Assembly: GCA_016929335.1 (NCBI GenBank)
Contig: JAFGIY010000228.1
Span: 1-62,640, forward strand
Reading direction: 5' to 3'
From: Acidobacteriota bacterium
GTDB lineage: Bacteria; Acidobacteriota; UBA6911
Length of the DNA stretch: 62,640 nt
Under the pieces are notes generated by a model that was not told the DNA's origin, did no database searches, and saw nothing but the letters and a program-made list of their open reading frames with translations. Each line of letters opens with the position of its first letter. Positions within the stretch are counted from its first letter, which is position 1. Below are positions 54,649 to 62,640 of the stretch, one piece after another. The translations under genes and the position numbers were made by a program.

Positions 54649-55305
54649 TCAACCGCGCGGCGGATTTGCCAGTTTTTTGCCTTTGATCCATCGCAGAGTC
54701 TTGGATCTGTCTGTCGTTATGCTCGTGAGGGTCTGGCTGAAATTGCGAAGCCGATGATTCAGCATCAAAGGATTATCTTCCTGGTCCAAAAACCACCGTT
54801 CTGATCCGCGATCGTCCAGCACCTTGATGACCGCCAGATGAACTGTCGAACGGTTGACTTCCACAGTGAGTGTATCCTCACCCGAGTATTTAAATGTTCC
54901 TGCGACTCCATCCAGGATGCATTTGACCTTTTTTCTCTCCTTCAGATCCCGGTATATCTGTCGGCTCAGCCAGAGCGTCGTGGCGTCTCTTCCCGTTGAA
55001 TCCGCTCCGGATTGGAAAAGGCTTGAATTTACGAAACCCTTTGCCGACAGAATGAGTTCATTGGATATGAAAATCGTGCCTTGCGTCTGTTCATCTTCCC
55101 ATTCAAAAAACCGGTCAGGCAAAAACTGCGCGATTCGAACAACAAAACTGGCTTCGTACTCCAAATTCTGGATTTTCCAGACTAAAACAGTGTCACGGCC
55201 AAATGGAGGCAAGGAACTCCGGCCTTCCGGGTATTCCATCCCGGTTGCGACAATAAGCAGGAGGAGCAGAGAAGCAAACGAAAACCATTTCCGCGGAATT
55301 CTCAT
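54649..55305 (-). CDS. Exported protein of unknown function (possibly DUF3108-like)
   Basis: 218 residues, with a hydrophobic N-terminus (PRKWFSFASLLLLLIVATG). The mature part looks beta-rich: 'LEYEASFVVRIAQFLPDRFFEW', 'GTIFISNELILSAKGFVNSSLFQSGADSTGRDATTLWLS' and 'CILDGVAGTFKYSGEDTLTVEVN'. The pattern recalls DUF3108 outer-membrane-linked proteins but I am not sure. The start is one base from the stop of the riboflavin synthase gene, so it is the last gene of the scpA-scpB-rluB-ribE run. Confidence 0.65.
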   Translation of the reverse strand: MRIPRKWFSFASLLLLLIVATGMEYPEGRSSLPPFGRDTVLVWKIQNLEYEASFVVRIAQFLPDRFFEWEDEQTQGTIFISNELILSAKGFVNSSLFQSGADSTGRDATTLWLSRQIYRDLKERKKVKCILDGVAGTFKYSGEDTLTVEVNRSTVHLAVIKVLDDRGSERWFLDQEDNPLMLNHRLRNFSQTLTSITTDRSKTLRWIKGKKLANPPRG

Positions 55306-55306
55306 A

Positions 55307-55960
55307 CTAAAAACCCTGACTTTTCAGATAGTCGGAAGTGAGCCGCGATGAGCTCTTTTCCTGCGGAGCCAATCCAAGCTGAAAAAATCGCTCAAAATAT
55401 TTCCCCAATATATCCGTTTCGAGATTGACAGAATCGCCGACACTCAATTCCCGCAGATTGGTTGATGCGAACGTGTGGGGAATAACCGCCACAGAGAATG
55501 AGGAGCTTTCCAGCGATGCAATTGTAAGGCTGATGCCATTGATCGCAATAGAACCCTTAAAAACAATATATCGATCGAGTTCCTTTGGAAAATGAAAAGA
55601 CATTACGAAGCCCTCGCCACTGGCGATTTGGGACGCCAACTGTCCCACCCCATCAACATGACCCAACACGTAGTGTCCCCCCAGCCGGCCGCCAACCGGC
55701 AACGCACGCTCAAGATTAACCTTTGTTCCCGGTTTGGCCTTTTGAAAATTGCTGCGCCGGAGAGTCTCCGCGGATACATCGCAGGCAAACGAGCCTGCTC
55801 CAACAGACGTGGCTGTGAGACAGACGCCGTTGACCGCGATGGAATCACCGATTTTAGCGTCAGCCGGTATCTCTTTGGAAGCAACGGCTATGGTTGCTCC
55901 CTGAGATATAAACCGCATGTCGCGAATGATACCGACTTCCTCGATTATTCCAGTGAACAC
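55307..55960 (-). CDS. ribE: Riboflavin synthase alpha subunit
   Basis: 217 residues from a GTG with GGAGGAG seven bases upstream; the first residues then read (V/M)FTGIIEEVG, the normal family start. Two homologous lumazine-binding repeats follow, 'IAVNGVCLTATSV' and 'IAINGISLTIASL', each with the Ser/Thr-rich end 'LRRSNF' and 'STNLREL'. The enzyme dismutates two 6,7-dimethyl-8-ribityllumazine molecules to riboflavin. The minus-strand gene order is scpA, scpB, rluB, ribE. Confidence 0.96.
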   Translation of the reverse strand: MFTGIIEEVGIIRDMRFISQGATIAVASKEIPADAKIGDSIAVNGVCLTATSVGAGSFACDVSAETLRRSNFQKAKPGTKVNLERALPVGGRLGGHYVLGHVDGVGQLASQIASGEGFVMSFHFPKELDRYIVFKGSIAINGISLTIASLESSSFSVAVIPHTFASTNLRELSVGDSVNLETDILGKYFERFFQLGLAPQEKSSSRLTSDYLKSQGF

Positions 55961-56031
55961 GTTGTCACTCCTCCATCCATACATGCAGGATATATCTTTT
56001 TCGTCCCGATTCTTTCATCTGAAGATGCATC

Positions 56032-56769
56032 TTATCCTTTCGGTCCCTTGATTCGAAGGCGCAATATACGTTCAACTTCATGTGCAGCAAGGTTTCTGTA
56101 TTGGCCGACCGCCAAACCATGATCCGTCAGGAAGCCGATTCTTTTTCTGCGAAGTTTGAGAACCGGATGACCGATCGCATCAAACATTTCTCTGATTTGA
56201 CGGTTTTTGCCCTGGTAAAGGGTCACTTCATACCAGCTGTTAGCCCCTTCCTTTATCGGTTCTATTTTGCAGGGTGCCAGCCGCATTCCGCCTTTCAAAC
56301 GCAAACCTTCCCTTAGGCGCATCAATTCCAGCGCCGCTGGAACAGAACGCACCTTGACCTCATAGACCTTCGGCAGATGCTTTCCTGCTGCGGTCACGAT
56401 TCTTGAAAATTCACCGTCATTTGTCAGCAGAATAAGACCTTCGGTGTTGTAATCCAGCCTGCCTACCGGATAAATCCTTTGAGCTGAATCCACCAGATCC
56501 GTAACCTTCGTCCTGCCCTGGGGATCCGAAACAGTGGAAATGACTTGCCGAGGCTTATTGAGAAGAATGTATATCTTTCGGGAAGGCGGGCGGACCAGCT
56601 TTCCATCTACTTTTATGTGATCGCGCTGGAGATCCGCTTTGGCTCCCAATCGCGTAACAATCTGTCCATTGATGGTTACTCTGCCCTGCCGGATCAGCTC
56701 TTCCGCTTTCCGGCGCGATGTCAGACCGGCCGCGGAAATTATCTTTTGTAGCCGTTCTTCACCGTCCAT
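56032..56769 (-). CDS. rluB: 23S rRNA pseudouridine synthase (RluB/RsuA family)
   Basis: 245 residues. An S4 domain (ERLQKIISAAGLTSRRKAEELI) precedes the catalytic domain with the essential Asp in 'GRLDYNTEGLILLTND' (residue about 103), 'KVYEVKVRS' and 'GKNRQIREMFDAIGHPVLKLRR'. It isomerises uridine in large-subunit rRNA. It starts six bases after scpB. Confidence 0.94.
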   Translation of the reverse strand: MDGEERLQKIISAAGLTSRRKAEELIRQGRVTINGQIVTRLGAKADLQRDHIKVDGKLVRPPSRKIYILLNKPRQVISTVSDPQGRTKVTDLVDSAQRIYPVGRLDYNTEGLILLTNDGEFSRIVTAAGKHLPKVYEVKVRSVPAALELMRLREGLRLKGGMRLAPCKIEPIKEGANSWYEVTLYQGKNRQIREMFDAIGHPVLKLRRKRIGFLTDHGLAVGQYRNLAAHEVERILRLRIKGPKG

Positions 56770-56775
56770 TGAGCA

Positions 56776-57315
56776 TCAAAGTTGCTCGCCTGCAATCTGA
56801 GCAAACTCCTCCAATGTTGGCAATTCTGAAAGGCTATTCAGCCCGAAATGAATCAGGAATTCCTTTGAGGTTCCATACAGGATGGGCCGCCCGACCACAG
56901 GCTTCCGCCCGACAATGGCGACCATTTTCCTCTCCAATAAGGTCTGCAGGGCAGTGGAAGACTTTTTGCCGCGGATGGAAAGGATTTCAGCCAGGGTTAC
57001 CGGCTGCTTATACGCAATGACCGCCAGCGTTTCGAGCGCAGCCATGGATAGCTTTGCGTTCGGCCGCGTTTTAAGGTAAGCCCGTATCTGTTCGTGATGC
57101 TCCGGGCGGGTTGTCATTCGGTAACCTCCCGCAACTTCCCGGATAATCATTCCGCCGGGGCGCGCATTGAAAGCTTCGACCATCTTGCTGAGAGCCTGTT
57201 GAAGAGTCTCGGTGTTTTCCTCCGGAAAAACATCCTTGAACTGCTCCAGTTTTACGGGATCATCCGCCACGTAGATGATGGCTTCCATGACTGCCTGTAT
57301 TTCGATGATTTCCAT
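56776..57315 (-). CDS. scpB: Segregation and condensation protein B
   Basis: 179 residues. Paired winged-helix domains: 'AIIYVADDPVKLEQFKDVF' and 'SMAALETLAVIAYKQPVTLAEILSIRGKKSSTALQTLLERKMV', ending 'PILYGTSKEFLIHFGLNSLSELPTLEEF'. ScpB dimerises and binds ScpA on the SMC head complex to condense chromosomes. It starts four bases after the scpA stop. Its C-terminus lacks the long acidic tail of some homologues. Confidence 0.95.
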   Translation of the reverse strand: MEIIEIQAVMEAIIYVADDPVKLEQFKDVFPEENTETLQQALSKMVEAFNARPGGMIIREVAGGYRMTTRPEHHEQIRAYLKTRPNAKLSMAALETLAVIAYKQPVTLAEILSIRGKKSSTALQTLLERKMVAIVGRKPVVGRPILYGTSKEFLIHFGLNSLSELPTLEEFAQIAGEQL

Positions 57316-57319
57316 AGGC

Positions 57320-58087
57320 TCAGGGTTTTCCCTTCCATTTGGTAATATGAATTTCGTCGAATGCCTTTTTTTGATAAAGCCAGATTTCGCGCAGTCGGAC
57401 CAGCTCGAGCAAAGCGAGGAAGGTCACAATAAGATGGCGCTTCGATCGCGCTTCCGCAAAAAAAGAAGAAAATACCAGCTTGTCATGGACAAGAAACAGC
57501 CTCCGGATGTCCTCGATTTTCTGCTCGATTGTGATGTTTTCCTGTTCAACCTCCATGACGCGCATGGATTCGAACCGCAGCACCACCTCGCGGAAAGCCT
57601 TCAGAAGATCAAAGAGACTGACGGCAATCACTTCGTTGCCGTCTTCCAGAACTTCGGCAGGCGGTTTATTCCAAACGGCGTTCTCAACCTCTTCGCGGGT
57701 GTAGAGCATTTCAGCGGCATTCTTGAATTTCTGATGCTCCAGAAGCTGATAAACAAGCTCGTTCCTCGGATCCTCTGCCTGTTGTTCCTCTTCTCCGTTT
57801 TTTTGTTCCTGAGGAACCAGCATCCTGGATTTGATGTAAATCAGCGTCGCCGCCATCATGAGCCACTCACCGGCCAGGTTGATGTTGAGGTCACTCATGA
57901 TGGCGAGATATTCCAGGTACTGCGCGGTAATATGAGCGATTGGGATATTCCAGATATCGATCTCCTCCTTCTTGATCAAATGAAGGAGCAGATCCAAAGG
58001 CCCCTCAAACGCATCCAGGCGGATCGTGATGCCCGATCCTTCGAGGGTGGATTGGAAATCCGCATTCTGATTATCGCTGCTTTCCAT
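57320..58087 (-). CDS. scpA: Segregation and condensation protein A (kleisin)
   Basis: 255 residues from the ATG at 58087 (a TTG three codons earlier is possible). The N-terminal kleisin motif is 'FEGPLDLLLHLIKKEEIDIWNIPIAHITAQYLEYL', followed by 'AGEWLMMAATLIYIKSRMLVP', an acidic linker (KNGEEEQQAEDPRNE), and the C-terminal winged helix ending 'LLELVRLREIWLYQKKAFDEI'. ScpA bridges the SMC heads with ScpB. First gene of the minus-strand run. Confidence 0.95.
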   Translation of the reverse strand: MESSDNQNADFQSTLEGSGITIRLDAFEGPLDLLLHLIKKEEIDIWNIPIAHITAQYLEYLAIMSDLNINLAGEWLMMAATLIYIKSRMLVPQEQKNGEEEQQAEDPRNELVYQLLEHQKFKNAAEMLYTREEVENAVWNKPPAEVLEDGNEVIAVSLFDLLKAFREVVLRFESMRVMEVEQENITIEQKIEDIRRLFLVHDKLVFSSFFAEARSKRHLIVTFLALLELVRLREIWLYQKKAFDEIHITKWKGKP

Positions 58088-58473
58088 AAATTCCAAATAA
58101 TCCAGAAGGCTCGCAACAAGCCGGGTATGAATCCCACAGGGATTAAGTTAAATTTGAATAAACCCAATATCATCATTGCATAGAGAACGTCAAAACGGCA
58201 ATCGGGCCGCTATTGCTCCAATGTCACAGTTCCGAAGCATATCCACCCTGCAATTCCTGAGGGCGATTCCCCGGCGCAAAACCCAGTTCAATGAACCCGA
58301 ATTTTCAACTATATCATAGGCATTTCTCCGAGCTACAGCTTTCATCATGAACCAGGGCCTATTATTGGCGACCACCCAAGGCAAACGAGATTCGCCTGTG
58401 CTGATCGCTTCAGGCATTAGGCTTGCCAGCCGTTTCGCGCAAATGATAGAATTTTCACTTCTTAGGTGATTCA
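58088..58473. other. 386-bp intergenic region
   Basis: It separates the divergent scpA and ccsA genes. An open minus-strand frame (58190-58474, 94 codons) exists but has no ribosome site, odd composition and no recognisable similarity, so I do not call it a gene. Promoters for both directions should lie here. No riboswitch was recognised. Confidence 0.5.
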
Positions 58474-59274
58474 ATGGGCTGGATTCTGACCATCACGATT
58501 TCGCTTTACACTTTGGGATTGCTGCATTCCATTTTCGGTTTTTACCAAAAGCGCCAGGTCTTTGTGCGGATTGCGCTTGGAATGGTGGCTTGTGGATTCC
58601 TATTCCACACTATCTTCCTGGTAGTTCTTGGAACGGAACGCCAGCATTTCCCAATCACCAATCTGGCCGAATCTCTCAGTTTTTTTGCCTGGTGCATCTC
58701 ATTGACTTTTATCGTGGCAAATCTGAGGTACAGAATAAACGCGCTGGGAGCTTTTATTCTTCCTCTGGTTTCACTACTGACCATCATTTCCCAAGTCATC
58801 TGGGAAGAGAATCACTCCATTCCCCCCAGTCTAAAGAGCGGATGGGTATATTTTCACAGCAGTATTGCGTTTTTGGCATACGCTTCCTTTTTCTTTACTT
58901 TCGTGGCGGGAATTCTTTATCTGATTCAGGAGAAGGAACTGAAAGAAAAGAAATTCCGATTCCTATATTTCCGCCTGCCTTCCCTTCAGGTATGCGATGA
59001 GCTGTTCAGGCGTTCGCTTTATGTGGGCTTTATTTCCATGAGTCTGACGATTATTACGGGATCTATCTGGGCACAGCAGGCCTGGGGCCGCTTCTGGAAT
59101 TGGGATCCTAAGCAAACCGCAGCACTCGTCACCTGGGGGATTTACCTGATCCTGGTGAATTACCGCCTCTCATCCAAATGGCGCGGGAGACGAGCCGCCT
59201 ACATCAGCATCGTCGGTTTTGCATCAGCGGTATTCACCTTCTGCGTCAACTGGGGCCTTCACAGGAACCTCTAG
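58474..59274 (+). CDS. ccsA: CcsA/HemX-type cytochrome c assembly or haem-biosynthesis membrane protein
   Basis: 266 residues with eight predicted membrane helices. The tryptophan-rich haem-binding loop reads WGRFWNWDPKQT (residues about 208-219) and conserved histidines lie in 'GLLHSIFGF', 'FLFHTIFL' and 'WVYFHSSIAFLAYASF'. Such proteins either bind haem for cytochrome c attachment (CcsA) or, as HemX, modulate glutamyl-tRNA reductase. Its place directly before hemA favours the HemX role. AGGTGA precedes the ATG. Confidence 0.9.
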   Translation: MGWILTITISLYTLGLLHSIFGFYQKRQVFVRIALGMVACGFLFHTIFLVVLGTERQHFPITNLAESLSFFAWCISLTFIVANLRYRINALGAFILPLVSLLTIISQVIWEENHSIPPSLKSGWVYFHSSIAFLAYASFFFTFVAGILYLIQEKELKEKKFRFLYFRLPSLQVCDELFRRSLYVGFISMSLTIITGSIWAQQAWGRFWNWDPKQTAALVTWGIYLILVNYRLSSKWRGRRAAYISIVGFASAVFTFCVNWGLHRNL

Positions 59275-59363
59275 AGCGGCCGGAAATGGATCCGGACCAG
59301 GAGAAAATTCTCCTGTGTTTCTTATATATGGATCGGCGGCATTTGCTTAAATATGGGTAGTTG

Positions 59364-60635
59364 ATGGCGAATTTCGTACTTGTTGGATTGAATCATAGAA
59401 CTGCGAAACTGGGCATCCGGCAGTTGGCTTCGTTTGATGCCGAACAGCTGTCTCAGGGATTGAAACGACTGTCGGCGCTGCCTGAGCTCCTTGAATCGAT
59501 GATTATATCCACGTGCAATCGTGTTGAGGTGCTTTCCAGTGTTGACCGCCAGTTCAACAACATCGAGCCCATTGAATCCTTCCTGTCTGAACACAGTCGG
59601 ATCCCAATGTCGCAGCTGCAGCCTGTCCTTTATCACTATCAGAACGAACAGGCAATTCGGCACGTATTCCGTGTGGCATGCTCACTGGATTCCATGATTC
59701 TTGGAGAGCCGCAGATATTGGGCCAAATCAAATCCTGTTACAATACGGCATTCGATGCTCATACTGTCGGGGCTTACCTCAACAGCCTCCTTCAGGCAGC
59801 GTTTCGGACAGCAAAGCGCGTGCGGTCGGAGACCAGCATTGGAGAGTTCCCTGTCTCCGTCAGTTCTGCAGCCGTCGAACTGACGCGGAAGATATTCGGC
59901 GAGCTTCATGATAAAAGTATTCTGATAGTGGGCGCCGGTCAGATGGGAGAGGACGCAATCCGCCATCTTGCCGAAACCGGAACCAAGGCCGTTTATGTTT
60001 CAAACCGCAGTCCGGAAGCGGCTCGGGATCTCGCAATTCGATTTAGCGGAATCGCCGTTCCCTTCGAAGAACTGCCCCATTGGATTTCCCGCGCGGATAT
60101 CGTCATAACCTCCACCGGCGCCTCCGATATACTCGTTAACCGCGGGATGGTTCAACACGCTTTGCGCGATCGGAAACACACACCCATCGTTTTCATCGAC
60201 ATCTCCGTGCCCCGCAATGTTGATCCTGATGTCGCCGCAATCGATAACGTCTTTTGCTACGACATCGATGATTTGGGCGCCGTGGTCGAAGCAAATGTGC
60301 ATGAACGCAAAAAAGCCGCCGCCATTGCCGAGAAGATTGTTGATGAGGAAGTTCAGTCTTTTCGCGCAAAACTCAGATCCCTGGACATAGGGCCGGTGGT
60401 AATGCAGGTACAGGATGAGATTGAAGACATCTGCAAAGCCGAGATGGAACGGTTCGTTAAAAAAACAACTCTGGAACCCAGACAGCTTCAGGATCTGGAA
60501 CAGATGGTATCTCGGATCGCGGGCAAAATCGCCCATCCTCTGGTAATGCAGCTGCGGAGCGGTCCCGATGCATCCAATCCATCGGCTTATTCAGATTTGA
60601 TCAAGAGAATCTTCAAGATGAAAGATCCGGAATAG
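59364..60635 (+). CDS. hemA: Glutamyl-tRNA reductase
   Basis: 423 residues from the ATG at 59364; a TTG codon lies just before it. The N-terminal catalytic domain has GLNHRTAKLGIRQ and ISTCNRVEVLSS with the nucleophilic Cys. The NADPH domain has 'ILIVGAGQMGEDAIRHLAETG', and the C-terminal dimerisation helix ends the protein. The enzyme reduces Glu-tRNA to glutamate-1-semialdehyde, the first committed step of C5 tetrapyrrole synthesis. hemC and hemD follow closely. Confidence 0.96.
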   Translation: MANFVLVGLNHRTAKLGIRQLASFDAEQLSQGLKRLSALPELLESMIISTCNRVEVLSSVDRQFNNIEPIESFLSEHSRIPMSQLQPVLYHYQNEQAIRHVFRVACSLDSMILGEPQILGQIKSCYNTAFDAHTVGAYLNSLLQAAFRTAKRVRSETSIGEFPVSVSSAAVELTRKIFGELHDKSILIVGAGQMGEDAIRHLAETGTKAVYVSNRSPEAARDLAIRFSGIAVPFEELPHWISRADIVITSTGASDILVNRGMVQHALRDRKHTPIVFIDISVPRNVDPDVAAIDNVFCYDIDDLGAVVEANVHERKKAAAIAEKIVDEEVQSFRAKLRSLDIGPVVMQVQDEIEDICKAEMERFVKKTTLEPRQLQDLEQMVSRIAGKIAHPLVMQLRSGPDASNPSAYSDLIKRIFKMKDPE

Positions 60636-60646
60636 GACATACATTT

Positions 60647-61606
60647 TTGCGCTCAAGAAATAGGACGATCATTATAGGCACTCGAGGCAGCGCGCTGGCT
60701 CTGGCCCAGACAGAACAAATCAGGAAGCAGATCCTCGACGGTTTTCCGCATGTGGAAATTTCCGTCCGGATCATTAAAACCTCCGCTGACAGGAATCCCG
60801 CATCGTCCATCCGGGCAGGTTCCTCGGTTGGTGTTTTTGTAAAGGAACTGGAACAAGCCCTGCTTAGCGGAGAAATTGATATGGCCGTTCACAGCATGAA
60901 AGATGTTCCCACAAAAATCCCTGATGGCCTGCAGATTGCAGCAATCCCCGAACGCGAAGATGTGCGCGATGCGCTCGTCGCCGGCAGCGTGAGCAGCCTC
61001 GCTCAATTACCATCCGGAGCTCTCCTGGGCACAGGCAGTGTTCGCCGACAGGCGCAGATTCTTGCGCTCCGCCCGGATTTGCGGATCAGCGATATACGAG
61101 GCAACATAGACTCCCGCTTAAAAAAGCTTCAGGACGGTGTTTATGACGCCATAATCCTCGCCTGTGCGGGACTGAACAGGCTCGGATTCCAGAAACATAT
61201 CTCCATGCCGCTGGCTGTTGGGGATATGCTTCCCGCTCCAGGACAGGGGGCCATCGGAGTCGAAACGCGTGCCGATGATGCTCGAATCCCTCCCATTGCT
61301 GCCGCCCTCAATCACACCCCCACGGCCATCGCAGTTTCGGCAGAGCGCAGCTTTCTGCAGCGCATGGGCGGTGGATGTAACATCCCGGTTGCCGTTTATG
61401 CCCGGCTTAAAGAAAGCATTATTGAAATCGATGGGCTGGTGGCATCTCCGGACGGGAAAAAAATTATACGGGAATCAATACAACAGGTTGCGGAAAGCGC
61501 CGATGAGGCGGCAGTCCATCTTGCGGACAGGATTCTTTTACGGGGAGGACGCGCGATTCTCAGCGATATTTATCAGCCCGGCGGGATTCAATCCCGCGAT
61601 CAATGA
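60647..61606 (+). CDS. hemC: Hydroxymethylbilane synthase
   Basis: 319 residues from a TTG with AGGA nine bases upstream; no ATG lies ahead of the conserved start GTRGSALALAQTEQI. The dipyrromethane-cofactor Cys is in GGGCNIPVAVYA (residue about 243). 'AVHSMKDVP' and 'GTGSVRRQAQIL' are the substrate-binding motifs. It polymerises four porphobilinogens. It begins 11 bases after hemA and is followed by hemD. Confidence 0.95.
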   Translation: MRSRNRTIIIGTRGSALALAQTEQIRKQILDGFPHVEISVRIIKTSADRNPASSIRAGSSVGVFVKELEQALLSGEIDMAVHSMKDVPTKIPDGLQIAAIPEREDVRDALVAGSVSSLAQLPSGALLGTGSVRRQAQILALRPDLRISDIRGNIDSRLKKLQDGVYDAIILACAGLNRLGFQKHISMPLAVGDMLPAPGQGAIGVETRADDARIPPIAAALNHTPTAIAVSAERSFLQRMGGGCNIPVAVYARLKESIIEIDGLVASPDGKKIIRESIQQVAESADEAAVHLADRILLRGGRAILSDIYQPGGIQSRDQ

Positions 61607-61621
61607 TGCAAGAGCGCTTTT

Positions 61622-62455
61622 ATGCCACAAATACTCCCGAATAAACTGCTTTCCAACCTCACGATTCTTTTGGCCTGCAGCGAAAAAAAGATGGCTGAGT
61701 TGGCTGCAGGCATCGAAAGAATGGGCGGCCATGCAGTGCCATTGCACATAATCGAGGCGCGAGATATTGAAGACAAGCATTTGCTGGATGCCGCTCTGGC
61801 ATCCCTCCAGGAGTATTCCTGGATAATTCTTACCAGTGCCTATGGTGTGAGTTTCTTCATGAAGCGCCTTGCCGATATGAATATCACCATGGATGCTCAG
61901 AACATGCCGAAACTCTGTGCCATCGGGCCCGCTACGGCTGATGCGGTCAGAGAGTCCGGCTATGCCGTGGACCTCATCCCTGAAAAATTTGTCGCTGAAG
62001 GCATTATCGATGCGCTCGGAAAATATTGCGGCGGGCTCCAGACCCTGGCAGGGAAAAAAGTCTTAATTCCCCGGGCAAAAGATGCCAGAGAGGTTCTGCC
62101 CGAAGCTCTCGTTGAAGCCGGGGTGCAGGTGGATATTGCCCCATGTTATCAGACGGTTCGCGCCCATCCTGATGACGCCGTCCTGCAGAATTTGCGTGAA
62201 AAGAATCCCGACCTGACCGTCTTCACCAGTTCTTCCGGCATACGGCACCTGGTTGACCTGCTGGGAGCAGATGAAGGCAGAAACCTGCTCAGACAGTCGG
62301 TGGTTGCGGTTATCGGACCCATCACTTACAGCACCGCGGAATCCTTCGGCAAACGCCCGGAGATTATCCCCAAAGAAAACACCATAGCGTCGCTGCTCCA
62401 GGCTATTCGCGATTATTACGCCGGCCGGCAATCTGCAGCCGACCGTCCCCGGTAA
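61622..62455 (+). CDS. hemD: Uroporphyrinogen-III synthase
   Basis: 277 residues. The two-lobed HemD fold is recognisable from 'WIILTSAYGVSFFMKRL' (the usual 'VFTSANGVxxF' segment), 'CAIGPATADAVRESGYAVDLIPE', 'VLIPRAKDAREVLPEALVEAGVQVDIAPCYQTV', and 'VFTSSSGIRHLVDLLG' plus 'VAVIGPITYSTAESFG'. HemD sequences are weakly conserved, but the set and place after hemC make the call firm. It closes the linear tetrapyrrole with ring D inversion. It starts 15 bases after hemC. Its 3' side meets a hairpin repeat. Confidence 0.93.
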   Translation: MPQILPNKLLSNLTILLACSEKKMAELAAGIERMGGHAVPLHIIEARDIEDKHLLDAALASLQEYSWIILTSAYGVSFFMKRLADMNITMDAQNMPKLCAIGPATADAVRESGYAVDLIPEKFVAEGIIDALGKYCGGLQTLAGKKVLIPRAKDAREVLPEALVEAGVQVDIAPCYQTVRAHPDDAVLQNLREKNPDLTVFTSSSGIRHLVDLLGADEGRNLLRQSVVAVIGPITYSTAESFGKRPEIIPKENTIASLLQAIRDYYAGRQSAADRPR

Positions 62456-62557
62456 GCGGCAAATAATCTTCCTCATTTTCTGATATTTCCCCATTAAAGA
62501 GGATGTGACGTCCGGGGTGTGTGTAGTATTATTCCTCTTCCGTAGCCCAAGGGTTAA

Positions 62558-62640
62558 CCCGCATTATTCATGAAGCTTCTACTGCGGCGGCGGATCCGGG
62601 CATGTCTACGGCGTTGCGCTCGGTCGGATTCCTCGACGTA
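62558..62640. repeat. Left half of the 181-bp hairpin element, cut by window end
   Basis: CCCGCATTATTCATGAAGCT at 62558 and what follows match the left half of the element at 41066-41246 base for base over most of the 83 bases shown, including GCGGCGGATCCG, GCGTTGCGCTCGG and GGATTCCTCGACGTA at the end. The window stops within the inner stem of the hairpin, so the right half should lie just beyond. Confidence 0.8.

Noticed and set aside
57275..58183. Long plus-strand frame (302 codons) antisense to scpA
   Set aside because: The minus strand encodes a clear ScpA with all family motifs; the antisense frame has no recognisable domain.
58190..58474. Minus-strand open frame of 94 codons between scpA and ccsA
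   Set aside because: No Shine-Dalgarno, unusual composition and no recognisable domain; treated as intergenic.

Overview
The window reads as ordinary chromosomal DNA from a bacterium that is most probably an uncultured member of the Acidobacteriota. The evidence is three secreted VWA proteins of the type common in that phylum, a secreted 231-residue protein of a family I associate with it, an actinobacterial-style fused 2-oxoglutarate decarboxylase/dehydrogenase (Kgd type), BshA of bacillithiol synthesis, a DUF4097 protein, a SYLF-domain protein and NHL-repeat proteins. Base composition looks moderate, around the mid-50s percent G+C by eye. There is no rRNA operon, CRISPR array, phage or intact insertion sequence. 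Two tRNA genes are present, Glu(UUC) and Lys(UUU).

Layout. 1-3.7 kb: Smr, HEAT-repeat, TerB-like and pentapeptide-repeat proteins. 3.7-8.3 kb: kgd and bshA on the plus strand. 8.4-13.4 kb: a secreted CAP protein, a glycine-zipper lipoprotein, a secreted acidobacterial protein and a membrane-fused spermidine-synthase-like protein. 13.5-20.5 kb: a probable accessory catabolic block (MFS transporter, Tat-exported SnoaL-like lipoprotein candidate, zinc alcohol dehydrogenase, secreted rhodanese, SDR, DUF169), with rnhB inside it. 20.6-28.4 kb: a double-NBD ModF-like ATPase, a small membrane protein, an FprA flavoprotein followed by half a rubredoxin, a sialidase-fold protein, an unknown secreted protein and an eleven-unit NHL repeat protein. 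28.6-29.3 kb: a graveyard of gene fragments (cysteine desulfurase, PEP-CTERM tail) abutting tRNA-Glu. 29.6-35.7 kb: a PAS histidine kinase, a SYLF protein, a candidate structured RNA, tRNA-Lys, a DUF4097 protein and purA. 35.8-41 kb: trxA, rsmA, rnj and ftsK. 41.3-49.4 kb: two overlapping VWA genes, a large hybrid kinase, larE, a divergent HAD protein, a LysW-like acidic zinc-ribbon protein and a third VWA gene. 49.4-58.1 kb: GNAT, NUDIX, metG, ribB with a degenerate RibA-like domain, plsC, and the minus-strand scpA-scpB-rluB-ribE run. 58.5-62.5 kb: the haem operon ccsA(hemX)-hemA-hemC-hemD.

How the genes fit together. CcsA/HemX, HemA, HemC and HemD cover tetrapyrrole synthesis from glutamyl-tRNA to uroporphyrinogen III, and a tRNA-Glu gene is also in the window. 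RibB and RibE supply parts of the riboflavin pathway, but the cyclohydrolase half of the RibB fusion has lost its zinc ligands, so active RibA must be encoded elsewhere. ScpA/ScpB and FtsK serve chromosome segregation; RNase J, RsmA and RluB serve RNA maturation.

The most noteworthy non-routine signals are a dispersed hairpin repeat family (about 181 bp, about 81 bp and an end-truncated copy), the LysW-like protein with a poly-acidic tail next to a HAD protein and LarE, the zinc-less RibA-like domain, the RNase HII with a changed GRG motif, and a strong nested hairpin downstream of the SYLF gene. No single locus is clearly a wholly new defence or biosynthetic system. The LysW-like/HAD/LarE trio and the VWA/kinase block are the best candidates for undescribed functions.
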